This document shows, one piece after another, positions 30,771-39,357 of a stretch of 64,000 nucleotides of DNA. Origin of the DNA: Candidatus Flexifilum breve (GTDB lineage: Bacteria > Chloroflexota > Anaerolineae > Aggregatilineales > Phototrophicaceae); contig JADKGC010000001.1 in assembly GCA_016717205.1 (NCBI GenBank), positions 682,001 through 746,000 on the forward strand. The letters run 5' to 3'. Under the pieces are notes generated by a model. It saw only the letters and a list, made by a program, of their open reading frames with translations, did no database searches and was not told the origin of the DNA. A program made the translations under genes and the position numbers. Each line of letters starts with the position of its first letter. Position 1 is the first letter of the stretch.

Positions 30771-31964
30771 ATGCCGAAATCACTGACTCCCCGAGACCGC
30801 GTATTGACTGCCTTCAGCCACCAGCAGCCCGATCGCTGCCCGGTCGATTTTCTGGCGACCAATGAGGTGTGGGCGAAGCTGCTGGCGCATTTCCAGCCGA
30901 ATGCCACCGCGGTCGGGCCTTCGGATTACTTCGACCCCCAACGCGAAGCCATCCTCCGCCTGCTCGACGTGGACTGCCGCGTCGTCTCCTACGATATGTT
31001 CTGCAATCCGCCGGATGATGCGCTGGAGCCGGGCGCGACCATTGAATGGTGGGATGTCCTCAGCCGCTCCACCCCGTGCCGCATGTGGCGTCAAAAGCTG
31101 CCCGACGGCACCATGCGCGAAATCTTCGGGCGGCAGATGCGCATCGTGCGCAACCCCACCGGCGCGTATGAGGAAAACTGTGGCTACCCGCTGGCCGCTG
31201 CCACCACCGTCGACGAGCTGAAGTCGTACCGCTTCCCTGATCCCGATTGGTGGGATTACGCCGCCCTGCCCGCCGTCATCGACCACCTGAACCGCGAACA
31301 ACCCTATCACATCCGCTTCCGCATCGGCTCGGTTTTCGAGGTCGCGTGGCAGCTGCGCGGCATGTCCAGCTTCCTGACCGATATGGCGATGGAACCGGAC
31401 ATCCCCAAATACATCATGGAGCGCCTCACCGACATTTATATCGAGAATACGCGCCGCGTACTCGAGGTAGCCGGGGATAAACTCGACGCCGTCTATTTCT
31501 ACGATGATGTCGCCAGCCAGAAGTCGCTGCTCATCTCCAAGGGCATGTGGGGCGAATTCATTCGTCCATGTCACGAGCGGATCATCGAGGTGGCCAAGCA
31601 GTACAACAAAACGGTCATGTACCACAGCGACGGCGCGCTGCGTCCGCTCCTGCCCGACCTGATCGACATGGGAGTCGATGTCCTCAATCCGGTGCAAGCT
31701 GATGCTAAAGGCATGGAACCTGTCGGCCTGAAAGCCGATTTCGGTGACCAGTTGGTGTTCCACGGCGGCATTGACATCATCCGGACGCTGCCCAAAGGCA
31801 CCGTGGACGATGTGCGCCATGAAGTCAGCGAACGGATTCGCGTGCTGGGTCAAGACGGTGGCTATGTGCTGTGCAGTTCGCATCACATCCAGTCGGATAC
31901 ACCGCTTGAAAATGTGCTGGCGATGTACGATCTTGCCCTGCGCGCTTCTACCACTGAGGCGTAA
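30771..31964 (+). CDS. UroD-family methyltransferase
   Basis: A 397-residue barrel protein of the uroporphyrinogen-decarboxylase superfamily, in the branch used in corrinoid methyl transfer (MtaA, MtbA, CmuA, demethylase subunits). Motifs: RVLTAFSHQQPDRCPVDF at the N-terminus, FFYDDVASQ-like YFYDDVASQKSLL, YHSDGALRPLLPDLIDMGVD and LNPVQADAKGM, with YVLCSSHHIQSDTP near the end. The classical MtaA zinc motif HxC is replaced by HSDG, so it may not be a standard coenzyme M-type enzyme. It may move the methyl group from the corrinoid protein to the final acceptor, or act as substrate methyltransferase. First gene of the five-gene operon under operator O2; AGAAAGGA precedes the ATG at 30771. Confidence 0.88.
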   Translation: MPKSLTPRDRVLTAFSHQQPDRCPVDFLATNEVWAKLLAHFQPNATAVGPSDYFDPQREAILRLLDVDCRVVSYDMFCNPPDDALEPGATIEWWDVLSRSTPCRMWRQKLPDGTMREIFGRQMRIVRNPTGAYEENCGYPLAAATTVDELKSYRFPDPDWWDYAALPAVIDHLNREQPYHIRFRIGSVFEVAWQLRGMSSFLTDMAMEPDIPKYIMERLTDIYIENTRRVLEVAGDKLDAVYFYDDVASQKSLLISKGMWGEFIRPCHERIIEVAKQYNKTVMYHSDGALRPLLPDLIDMGVDVLNPVQADAKGMEPVGLKADFGDQLVFHGGIDIIRTLPKGTVDDVRHEVSERIRVLGQDGGYVLCSSHHIQSDTPLENVLAMYDLALRASTTEA

Positions 31965-31966
31965 GT

Positions 31967-32725
31967 GTGGACACGAATCGGGAGCGGCGGCAAGCGCATT
32001 ATCTCGCGCTGACGTGCGGTTCACAGGCGCGCGCCGTGTATGCGGCTGCCGCCCTCGCCCGCAGCATTGTCACCGTGCGCCTGCTGGATCAGGGGCTGCA
32101 CAACACGCCGAGTCAGCTGCGGGTGCAGCTTCAGCGGCAGATCGATGAGGTCGTGCCCGATGAAGTGGATGCCATCCTGCTGGTGTACGGGCTGTGCGGA
32201 AATGGGACATTGGGGCTGCGCGCCCGCGAAACACCGCTTGTCATTCCCCGCGCCCACGACTGCATTACGCTCTATCTCGGCAGTCGTCAGCGCTACCAGC
32301 AAGAGATCAGCGCGTACCCGGGAACTTACTGGTGCAGTCAGGATTACCTCGAACGCAATCGACAGGGCGATGAAGTCACTCTGGGCGCGTCGGCCAGCCT
32401 GTATGAACAGTACGTCGAAAAATATGGCCAGGACAACGCCGACTACCTGATGGAAGCGTTGGGCGCGTGGGCCGCGCATTATCAGCGGCTGGTTTACATC
32501 GAAACGCCTGCACCCGATGCCGATGTTTACCGCAGCCAGGCGGAGGCGAAGGCCGCGCGCCGTCAGCTCCGGTTTGAGACGCTGCCGGGTAACCCCCGAC
32601 TGGTCGAAGCGCTGATCACCGGGCACTGGGACGAGGCTGATTTTCTGATTGTGCCGCCCCACCATCAGGTCGTCCGCGGAAATGATGAACTCATTATTCG
32701 TGCTGCTCCGGCAGCGCATTCATAA
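31967..32725 (+). CDS. DUF1638 family protein
   Basis: A 252-residue cytoplasmic protein of the DUF1638 family. It has the family core LVYGLCGNGTLGLRARETPL followed by VIPRAHDCITLYLGS, with conserved Cys and His that could bind a metal or the corrinoid machinery. DUF1638 genes are regularly found beside corrinoid methyltransferase genes, which this window repeats, but no activity is known. The GUG at 31967 lies two bases after the preceding stop, so the two are translationally coupled. Confidence 0.88.
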   Translation: MDTNRERRQAHYLALTCGSQARAVYAAAALARSIVTVRLLDQGLHNTPSQLRVQLQRQIDEVVPDEVDAILLVYGLCGNGTLGLRARETPLVIPRAHDCITLYLGSRQRYQQEISAYPGTYWCSQDYLERNRQGDEVTLGASASLYEQYVEKYGQDNADYLMEALGAWAAHYQRLVYIETPAPDADVYRSQAEAKAARRQLRFETLPGNPRLVEALITGHWDEADFLIVPPHHQVVRGNDELIIRAAPAAHS

Positions 32726-32739
32726 GAGGACAAAATCGC

Positions 32740-33378
32740 ATGGCGCTTCTTGAAGATATTCGACAGGCAGTCATTGACGGCAACGCCAAGGCGACCGTCC
32801 AGAAAGTCGAGGAAGGGCTGGCCGCCGGACTCGACGCCAACCGCATTTTGAATGACGCCCTGATCTCGGGCATGCAGGAAGTCGGGCGCTTGTTTGAGGA
32901 AGGTGAATACTTCGTGCCCGAAATGCTGATCGCCGCCCGCGCCATGACAGCGGCGCTCAAGATTCTGCGGCCGCTGCTGGCGGCGCAAGGCGTCCGGGCG
33001 CTGGGTAAGATCGCCATCGGCACGGTGCAGGGCGATCTACATGACATCGGCAAATCGCTGGTGATCATGATGCTGGAAGGCGCGGGCTTCGAAATCGTGG
33101 ACTTGGGGATCGACGTGCCCGCGGAACGCTTCGTCGAGGCCGCCCGCGGCGGCGCGCAGATCGTCGCCATGTCCGCCCTGCTCACCACCACCATGACCAA
33201 CATGAAAACCGTCATCGACGCGCTGAAGGCCGAAAACGTGCGCGATCAGGTGCGCGTACTCATCGGCGGTGCGCCGATCACGCAGAGCTACGCCGATGAG
33301 ATCGGCGCTGATGGCTATGCCCCGGATGCCACCTCGGCTGTCCGCGTGGCGCAGCAACTGCTGGGCAAGGCAGGATGA
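32740..33378 (+). CDS. Corrinoid (B12-binding) methyltransferase protein
   Basis: A 212-residue methyl carrier of the MtaC/MtbC/MttC type. The N-terminal cap helices (about 1-85, with LFEEGEYFVPEMLIAARAM) precede a Rossmann B12-binding domain with the cobalt-ligating signature DLHDIGKS (DxHxxG) near residue 100, and GGAPITQSYADEIGADGYAPDA. The His of this motif is the lower cobalt ligand. Methyl groups would be loaded by the MtaB-like enzyme encoded two bases downstream and unloaded by the UroD-type protein or the homocysteine methyltransferase. AGAGGACAAAATCGC gives the ribosome site. Confidence 0.94.
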   Translation: MALLEDIRQAVIDGNAKATVQKVEEGLAAGLDANRILNDALISGMQEVGRLFEEGEYFVPEMLIAARAMTAALKILRPLLAAQGVRALGKIAIGTVQGDLHDIGKSLVIMMLEGAGFEIVDLGIDVPAERFVEAARGGAQIVAMSALLTTTMTNMKTVIDALKAENVRDQVRVLIGGAPITQSYADEIGADGYAPDATSAVRVAQQLLGKAG

Positions 33379-33379
33379 T

Positions 33380-34771
33380 ATGAAAACCTTCGACACGCTG
33401 GCGATCCCCCACGCTGATGACCTGATTTTCGGTCAGTGCCCCCACCCGGTGCGCTTGAAAAATGGCCTAGAGATCGGGAATGGAACGGTGTATCCCGAAC
33501 TCAACTTCACGCTGCCGCCTATGGCGATCACGCACGAAACGATGCCGAAAGTCCGCGAGCAGTACACAGAGATCATCAACGCCGTGTGCAGTCGGGCACT
33601 GGAACTGCACGCCCCCGGTTTGATCGTCGAGTTTGAGATGCTCCCCGATATGACTCTCGTGCCGGACTGGGGCATCGAGATCGTGCAGATTTTGCGCGGG
33701 GCGCTCGATCGCTTCGCCGCCAAGGGTTTAGTGAGCGGTCTGCGCGTGACGCCAAATGACATTCGGGAATTTGCGCGTCCGCCGCTCCTGCGCGAAGGCA
33801 AGTACTGGGAGGATATGCTGCGCTCGTTCGCCGGCAGCGCCACGCACGGCGCGGACATGCTCGCCATCGAATCCACGGGCGGCAAAGAAATTCACGACAA
33901 CGCCATCCTCAACGCGGACGTGCCCACGATTGCCTTTGCGCTCGGCGTGCTCGCCTGCCGCGATATGGAATTTTTGTGGGATCACATCGTCCGCATCGCC
34001 GAGGCGCACGACATTATCGCGTCGGGTGATTCCGCGTGCGGTTTCGCGAATACGGCGATGGTGCTCGCCGAAGGGCATAACATCCCCCGCGTACTGGCCG
34101 CCCTCATCCGCGCCATGACCGTTCCCCGCAGCTTGATCGCCTATGAGCGTGGCGCGGTCGGCCCCAGCAAGGACTGCGCCTACGAAGGTCCCTTCATCAA
34201 GGCGATCACCGGCTGCCCGATCGCGCTGGAAGGCGCGGAAGCCGCGTGCGCGCATCTCTCCCCGATTGGCAACATCGCCAAAGCGACAGCCGATCTGTGG
34301 AGCAACGAGTCCGTGCAGAACGTGCGCTTGCTGGGTGGCATGGCTCCGGTCGTGTCGGTGGAGCAGCTCCTCTATTCCACCCGTTTGATGAACGTGGCGA
34401 CCGATCAAGGGGACGCCGCCGCGCATATGCTCCGCGACTGCTTCGTCGCGTCGGACGCCAACCTCGATCCGCAAGCCTACATCCTGCGTCCCGATGTGGT
34501 GATTGAAATCTCGCAAGTGATTGTCGCTGCGCGGACGCCCTACCTGCGAACGCGCGCCGCCGGGCTGAAAGCGCTGGAAATTCTGCGCCGAGCACAGGGG
34601 AACGGCGACATTCATCTGCCGCGCACCGAGGCCAAATGGCTGGATCGGTTATCGGCGCAGTTGGAAGCCGTGCCTGAAGATGAAGTCGAGCTGATCGCTG
34701 AAGTCGTGCCCACGCTTGAACTCGACAAGGTGCGCCTCGACCAGTATCTTCTTCCGGTGCCTAGCGCATGA
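33380..34771 (+). CDS. Methanol:corrinoid methyltransferase-like protein
   Basis: A 463-residue protein aligned along its whole length with the archaeal/bacterial MtaB family. The zinc ligands known for Methanosarcina barkeri MtaB (E164, C220, C269) are matched by E164 (LAIESTGGKE), C220 (SGDSACGFAN) and C266 (GPSKDCAYEG); length and spacing are almost the same. The enzyme would activate methanol, or a methoxy group, with Zn and methylate the Co(I) corrinoid protein encoded just before. The ATG at 33380 is one base after the preceding stop. The setting beside sugar catabolism instead of methanogenesis is the odd part; substrate may be a methoxylated compound rather than free methanol. Confidence 0.9.
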   Translation: MKTFDTLAIPHADDLIFGQCPHPVRLKNGLEIGNGTVYPELNFTLPPMAITHETMPKVREQYTEIINAVCSRALELHAPGLIVEFEMLPDMTLVPDWGIEIVQILRGALDRFAAKGLVSGLRVTPNDIREFARPPLLREGKYWEDMLRSFAGSATHGADMLAIESTGGKEIHDNAILNADVPTIAFALGVLACRDMEFLWDHIVRIAEAHDIIASGDSACGFANTAMVLAEGHNIPRVLAALIRAMTVPRSLIAYERGAVGPSKDCAYEGPFIKAITGCPIALEGAEAACAHLSPIGNIAKATADLWSNESVQNVRLLGGMAPVVSVEQLLYSTRLMNVATDQGDAAAHMLRDCFVASDANLDPQAYILRPDVVIEISQVIVAARTPYLRTRAAGLKALEILRRAQGNGDIHLPRTEAKWLDRLSAQLEAVPEDEVELIAEVVPTLELDKVRLDQYLLPVPSA

Positions 34772-36585
34772 TGCGGAGCCTTGTCTTCCAACCGCTCGGC
34801 AGGCGCGTACCGGCCGAGCCGGGGGGCACGCTGCTCGATATCGCCCGTAAGGAAGGCATCGGCCTCAGTTCGGTGTGCGGCGGGGTCGGCACGTGCGGTG
34901 ACTGCCGCGTTCGCGTGCAGGGAACTGCCGTCACGCCGCTCAACGACACCGAACTCGACGTGCTCTATCCGCACGAAACCAACACCGGACTGCGCCTTGC
35001 GTGTCAGGTGGAAGTGCTGGCGGGCACGGAAGACATTGTGGTCGATATTCCGCCCGAAAGCCTGATCGTCGCCCAGCGTAGTCAAGTCGAAGGGGTCGAG
35101 ATCAAGGAACAGTTACAGATCGGAATTGAAATTTACGATCTGGAAGCCACTCCGCCATCGATCCATGATCTGCGCGGCGACTGGGAGCGGTTAGCGGGCA
35201 GTCGAGCCGCCCAGTGGCAGATCGACGCGCCCGTACTGGCGGGTCTGCCCGCCCTCGCCCGTCAGCAGCACTGGCGCGTGCGGGTCGTCGTCGAACGAGA
35301 GCGAGTTCTCGCAATTTTGCCACCCGCTACCCATCCTCTGGGTTTCGCAGTGGACATCGGCACCACCGGACTCGCCGCCTACATCATCGATCTGATCACC
35401 GGGGCAACGCTCGCCGCCGCGGGCGCGACCAATCCGCAGATCGCCTATGGCGAAGATGTCATGTCCCGCTTGGCGCTCGTCTTGCGCGACCCAACGCGCG
35501 GAACTCACTTGCAGCACACGCTGATTCAGGAACTCAATCGGCTCATTGGCGTCTTGTGCGCGGAAGCGTCTGTGAATGCTGCGGCGCTTGTCGCGGTGTG
35601 CGCGGTTGGCAACACGGCCATGCATCATCTGTTCTGGGGGCTGCCCGTCGATCATCTCGGCTTAGCGCCTTATGTCCCCGCCGTGACCTCGGCGCTCACC
35701 GCGCCAACCCGCGATCTCGGCCTCAAGCTTGCGCCGGGCGCCAGCGTCTACAGCCCACCCTGTATCGCCGGGTTTGTCGGCGCGGATCACGTGGCTATGC
35801 TCATCGCCAGCCAGGCGGAGGATCGCGATGGCGTCGTGCTCTATCTCGACATCGGCACGAATACGGAAATCAGTTTAACGGCGCACGGCCAGCACTGGTG
35901 CTGCTCCGCCGCTTCGGGCCCAGCGTTTGAGGGTGCGCATATCGAATACGGCATGCGGGCGGCCGTCGGCGCGGTTGACAAGGTAACATGGGCGGATGAA
36001 CATCTACGCTGGCACACGATTGGCAACGCCCCGCCCATTGGCCTCTGCGGTTCGGGTTTGATCGATGCGCTGGCCGTGCTGCGTGACCATGACGTCATCA
36101 CCCCCATCGGCGCATGGCACCGTCAGCACCCGCTCGTCCAACGTGCGGACAACCGCGGGTGGGTCGAAATCGTCAGTGCGGCGGAGAGTGCCAACCAGCA
36201 GGCGATCAGCCTGAACCGCGCCGACATCGGCGAAATTCAGATGGCGAAAGGCGCCATTCGGGCTGGCATCAAACTGCTGTGCGAACTAGCAGGCATTGAC
36301 GAAACGGACATCGATACGCTTGTGCTCGCCGGGGCCTTTGGCAGCTATATCGATCCGATCAGCGCGCGGACCATCGGTCTCATCCCGCCGCTCCCGCTTG
36401 ACCGGATTCAGCAGGTGGGCAATGCGTCGGGGATTGGCGCCAAGCACCTGCTCCTCAATCGGGAGCAGCGCCGGGTGGCTCAGGAGCTGATCAGTCGGAT
36501 TGTGTACGTTGAGCTGACCACCCACCCTGATTTCCAAGATCGCTACAGCCAGGCGCTGCGCCTCACCCCGGATCTGTGGGATTGA
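34768..36585 (+). CDS. Corrinoid reductive activator (RACE/RamA-like)
   Basis: A 605-residue ATP-dependent reactivator that reduces inactive Co(II) corrinoid to Co(I). N-terminal plant-type [2Fe-2S] domain with CGGVGTCGDC and a fourth Cys in LACQVEV (about residues 37-80), a linker, then an actin-like ATPase domain (DUF4445/ASKHA) with FAVDIGTTGLAAYIIDL, LYLDIGTNTEIS and VLAGAFGSYIDP. It is needed by every corrinoid methyltransferase system whose carrier oxidises by accident. The ATG at 34768 overlaps the preceding TGA by 4 bases, so it belongs to the methyltransferase operon and closes it. Confidence 0.93.
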   Translation: MMRSLVFQPLGRRVPAEPGGTLLDIARKEGIGLSSVCGGVGTCGDCRVRVQGTAVTPLNDTELDVLYPHETNTGLRLACQVEVLAGTEDIVVDIPPESLIVAQRSQVEGVEIKEQLQIGIEIYDLEATPPSIHDLRGDWERLAGSRAAQWQIDAPVLAGLPALARQQHWRVRVVVERERVLAILPPATHPLGFAVDIGTTGLAAYIIDLITGATLAAAGATNPQIAYGEDVMSRLALVLRDPTRGTHLQHTLIQELNRLIGVLCAEASVNAAALVAVCAVGNTAMHHLFWGLPVDHLGLAPYVPAVTSALTAPTRDLGLKLAPGASVYSPPCIAGFVGADHVAMLIASQAEDRDGVVLYLDIGTNTEISLTAHGQHWCCSAASGPAFEGAHIEYGMRAAVGAVDKVTWADEHLRWHTIGNAPPIGLCGSGLIDALAVLRDHDVITPIGAWHRQHPLVQRADNRGWVEIVSAAESANQQAISLNRADIGEIQMAKGAIRAGIKLLCELAGIDETDIDTLVLAGAFGSYIDPISARTIGLIPPLPLDRIQQVGNASGIGAKHLLLNREQRRVAQELISRIVYVELTTHPDFQDRYSQALRLTPDLWD

Positions 36586-36673
36586 GCGGACCACAAACCA
36601 CCAAAACAGAGGCATGAGGGAGATTAAAAAGCTTCCCCAAATTCTGACTCACACCAGCGGACGGAATGATACA

Positions 36674-36730
36674 GTAGGGACAGCGCAGGCGCTGTCCGCT
36701 GCGAACGGACAAGGCAGGCCTTGTCCCTAC
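36674..36730. repeat. Double-hairpin intergenic repeat (REP/BIME-like)
   Basis: GGACAGCGC-AG-GCGCTGTCC and GGACAAGGC-AG-GCCTTGTCC are two perfect 9-bp hairpins joined by a short spacer. The whole unit is bounded by GTAGGGACA and TGTCCCTAC. It lies between the corrinoid operon and the convergent Nudix gene and could act as terminator, mRNA stabiliser or a mobile small repeat. The remaining 36586-36905 holds no other gene; a CCTCC/GGGAGG stem is near 36820. Confidence 0.85.
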
Positions 36731-36905
36731 AAACACCGTCTTCTTTTCTTAAAATGCATAATTGCGTTCCTACGAAAACGAACTTGGTTTGACGAGCACT
36801 GTTGTCTTCCCTCCGTGAATTCGGGGAGGTGCCGGGGGTGGGGTCGAAAGCTGACCTTTTCCACACCCTCATGCCTCGTCCTTTGGTTGAAATGCGGTTT
36901 GTGGC

Positions 36906-37346
36906 TTAATCCATCGTGTCGAAAGTACGTACCATTCCGCGATACCCAGCGAAGGCATCACGGATCCGCGCGGTGGCGCGCTGACTCATCGGCGTGGGTA
37001 GTGCATCAGCGGGGAAAAACTCCACCGCCGTAATTTCGTCGTTGGGCGACCAGAGTTTCCGTTCAAGCGGCGTCACGTGAAAGAAGAAGGCGTGATCATT
37101 TTTGGTTGGCACCGAATACACGCCGATCAAGTGCTCGACGCGCACGACCCAACCAGTTTCTTCCAGAACTTCGCGGCACACGGCATCGACGGGCGACTCG
37201 CCGCTTTCGACCATGCCACCGGGCGTCGTCCAAGTGCGCGCGCCGTAACCACGTTGAGCACACAGGATGCGTCCGGTGTCGTCAAACAGGGCGGCAAACG
37301 CCCCCAAAATCATCTGTCCCTGCCGGTTTGAGCGCGAAGCGAACAT
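36906..37346 (-). CDS. Nudix hydrolase
   Basis: A 146-residue cytoplasmic hydrolase with the Nudix box GMVESGESPVDAVCREVLEE followed by TGW (GX5EX7REUXEEXGU complete; the Glu residues bind Mg). It starts with an ADP-ribose/NTP-like frame MILGAFAALFDDTGRILCAQ and ends TARIRDAFAGYRG. The substrate (nucleoside diphosphate-X) is open. The ATG at 37346 is chosen because sequence further upstream in the frame belongs to the end of a neighbouring IS element. No partner gene. Confidence 0.9.
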   Translation of the reverse strand: MFASRSNRQGQMILGAFAALFDDTGRILCAQRGYGARTWTTPGGMVESGESPVDAVCREVLEETGWVVRVEHLIGVYSVPTKNDHAFFFHVTPLERKLWSPNDEITAVEFFPADALPTPMSQRATARIRDAFAGYRGMVRTFDTMD

Positions 37347-37419
37347 TGCGCGGCTCTCTCTTAACTTCTCGATGGAGTCACTCTCGCCAATTCTAGCGAC
37401 AAAGCCTACCGTAGACGAA

Positions 37420-38392
37420 CCGTCCGTAACCCCCAAAAAGTCCATCTTGCCGTGAAATGACCCGCGATAGACGAACATCTCGCTGCGAAGATTGCTGCTT
37501 GCTTTATTACCTGTGGGGTGGAAAAACTTCATCTGACGCTGCCAACGACCTCTAAAGGGCGGGAAGAATATGCTATGCTTCTTTACCTTTATCCGGTATT
37601 TCAAGCATAACACCGCTGCCAAAATGGTCTATCACTTCCTACTGTGCTTTGCTTCGCTCATTTTTGATATGTTTGCGTCAATCCGTCTAGCGCCTGATGA
37701 GAAAGACCTGCAGATTGCCATGCTCCGTCAGCAGCTCCGCGCGCTGGAGCGCAAAACGAATACCAAACCGCATCTCTCGAGTCCTGAAAAGTTAATGATT
37801 GTTGCCCTCGTGACTCGTTTGCAGAGACAGACGCGGCAATGGCAGCAACGTGTGCGCGAAGCACTGGTGCTCGTCCAACCCGACACCGTGCTCAAATGGC
37901 ATCGAGAACTCGTCCGCCGGAAGTGGACGTTTCAGCACCCGGACCGAGGGGGACGACCACGGCTTGATCGCGACATCGAAGCACTGATTCTCCGGATCGC
38001 CCATGAGAATCCACGAATGGGGTGCGACAAGATCCATGGAGAATTACTGAAGCTGGACTTCACAGTTAATCCGACGACCGTCAAAAACATCCTCCGTCGT
38101 CATGGGTTGTCACCTGCACCTCAACGTGGTAAGACTTCGTGGCATACCCTTTCTAAAGCACTATCGGGAGCAGATGCTGGCATGCGATTTCTGCAGCGTT
38201 GAAACCATCCATCTGCGGACTCTGTATGTGCTCTTCTTCATCGAACTTGGCTCGCGTCGTGTCCATCTCGCCGGTTGCACCGCGAGCCCCGATAATGCCT
38301 GGGTCACTCAGCTGGCACGGCCGCTTGTCTGGCAACTGGAGGATACAACAATGTCCATGCGTTTCCTCATTCATGACCGCGACGTCGCCTGA
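37420..38392 (+). mobile_element. IS type A remnant with broken transposase
   Basis: A left end (cccccaaaaagtccatcttg) is shared with the remnant at 49124. The transposase runs from ATG 37624 with an N-terminal helical part (DLQIAMLRQQLRALERKTNT) and a helix-turn-helix (RMGCDKIHGELLKL). An extra base near 38146 shifts the frame: a stop follows at 38200-38202, while the other frame continues HYREQMLACDFCSVETIHLR, LFFIELGSRRVHLAG to HDRDVA (stop 38390-38392). The catalytic core is truncated and the last Asp/Glu part is gone, so it is dead. The family is an rve-type (IS3/IS481-like) single-frame element. Confidence 0.8.
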
Positions 38393-38486
38393 ATCTTCCC
38401 TCAGATAAGGTTTTCCACCTTACACCAGTTACTCAATCGAACGAGTCCGAGAGTTCGGTGTATGGGAAACTTGCATCTCGACAACC

Positions 38487-39329
38487 TCAGCCTCCCGGCG
38501 AAAGCGTATCGGACTGCAAAGCATGCAAATCACCATGACAATTCGTACACGCAGCGAGTTCGACCTGCATGGTATGACCGGCATTTGACAGGTAGCGACC
38601 GTAGCGATCTGGTTCGGTCACCATATGACAGGCGATACAATCGGCCGCGGGTTCAGCGCCCTGCATGTGGATGTTATCCGTATGGACGGCGGCCGGATGG
38701 CAGTCGGTACATCCACCATCCTGATGCATATGCGGGTTGGTCGTTGGCGTTTCCTGCAGATGACAGCTACCGCATAGGGTCGCGCCATCGACTGCGTTGA
38801 TACCGGTAGAATGGGGCTCATGACAGCCAAAACAGTCGACCACACGCGGACCGTTATGGGCGCTTAGCTCCCACTCGCGATACGTCAGCGCATGATCCGC
38901 GCCGTGACACCCCGCACAATCGGCTGCCGAACTGAGCACGTTCATTGTGCCATGATAGTAATACCCATCCCCTTCACGGCGCGTGTCGTCGATGGTGCGA
39001 TGACATGCGCCGCAGCCTACCCCCGCAAAGGCCCATGCACCCGGCACAGGACCATAGGATGGGCTGTGACAGCTCAGGCAGGCCTCAGCTTGCCGCGCTC
39101 GCTCCCATGCAGCTTGAAACACCTCATCGTCATAGGCGCGACCATGATCGGAGCGCACCCAACGGTCGTACTCAGCTTCGTGGCAGTTACCGCACAGGTG
39201 GGGCGACCGATTCGCATACTCGCCCTCCTGAGCAAATACGACGGCGCTGCTGTACACAAGCAGCGCCAAGCCCAATAATACCGCCCACAGGCGCAGCCCG
39301 GGCGGTCGTCGCACTTCAATATCCATCAT
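38487..39329 (-). CDS. Nine-heme c-type cytochrome
   Basis: A 280-residue exported cytochrome. Signal peptide about 1-33 (LRLWAVLLGLALLVYSSAVVF). Nine CxxCH heme sites: CGNCH, CLSCH, CGACH, CAGCH, CFGCH, CGSCH, CTDCH, CIACH, CTNCH, with spare His for distal ligands. Outside the membrane it would carry electrons to or from the molybdopterin reductase encoded upstream in the same operon. ATG 39329 is preceded by GTGAGG; an extension to 39416 is less likely because it lacks a signal-type start. Final gene of the operon, 94 bases from the dead IS. Confidence 0.92.
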   Translation of the reverse strand: MMDIEVRRPPGLRLWAVLLGLALLVYSSAVVFAQEGEYANRSPHLCGNCHEAEYDRWVRSDHGRAYDDEVFQAAWERARQAEACLSCHSPSYGPVPGAWAFAGVGCGACHRTIDDTRREGDGYYYHGTMNVLSSAADCAGCHGADHALTYREWELSAHNGPRVVDCFGCHEPHSTGINAVDGATLCGSCHLQETPTTNPHMHQDGGCTDCHPAAVHTDNIHMQGAEPAADCIACHMVTEPDRYGRYLSNAGHTMQVELAACTNCHGDLHALQSDTLSPGG

Positions 39330-39357
39330 CAGCCTCACGCAGCCGAGCGAGAAGTCC

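Noticed and set aside
30771..31964. Naming the UroD-family gene mtaA
   Set aside because: The HxC zinc motif of MtaA is missing, so the symbol would mislead.
30780..32024. Reverse-strand open frame of 414 codons over the UroD-type gene
   Set aside because: Shadow of the forward gene; forward protein has clear family motifs and the reverse one has none.
36906..37622. Longer Nudix protein starting at 37622
   Set aside because: The extra N-terminus lies over the end of the IS type A remnant and has no similarity to Nudix proteins.
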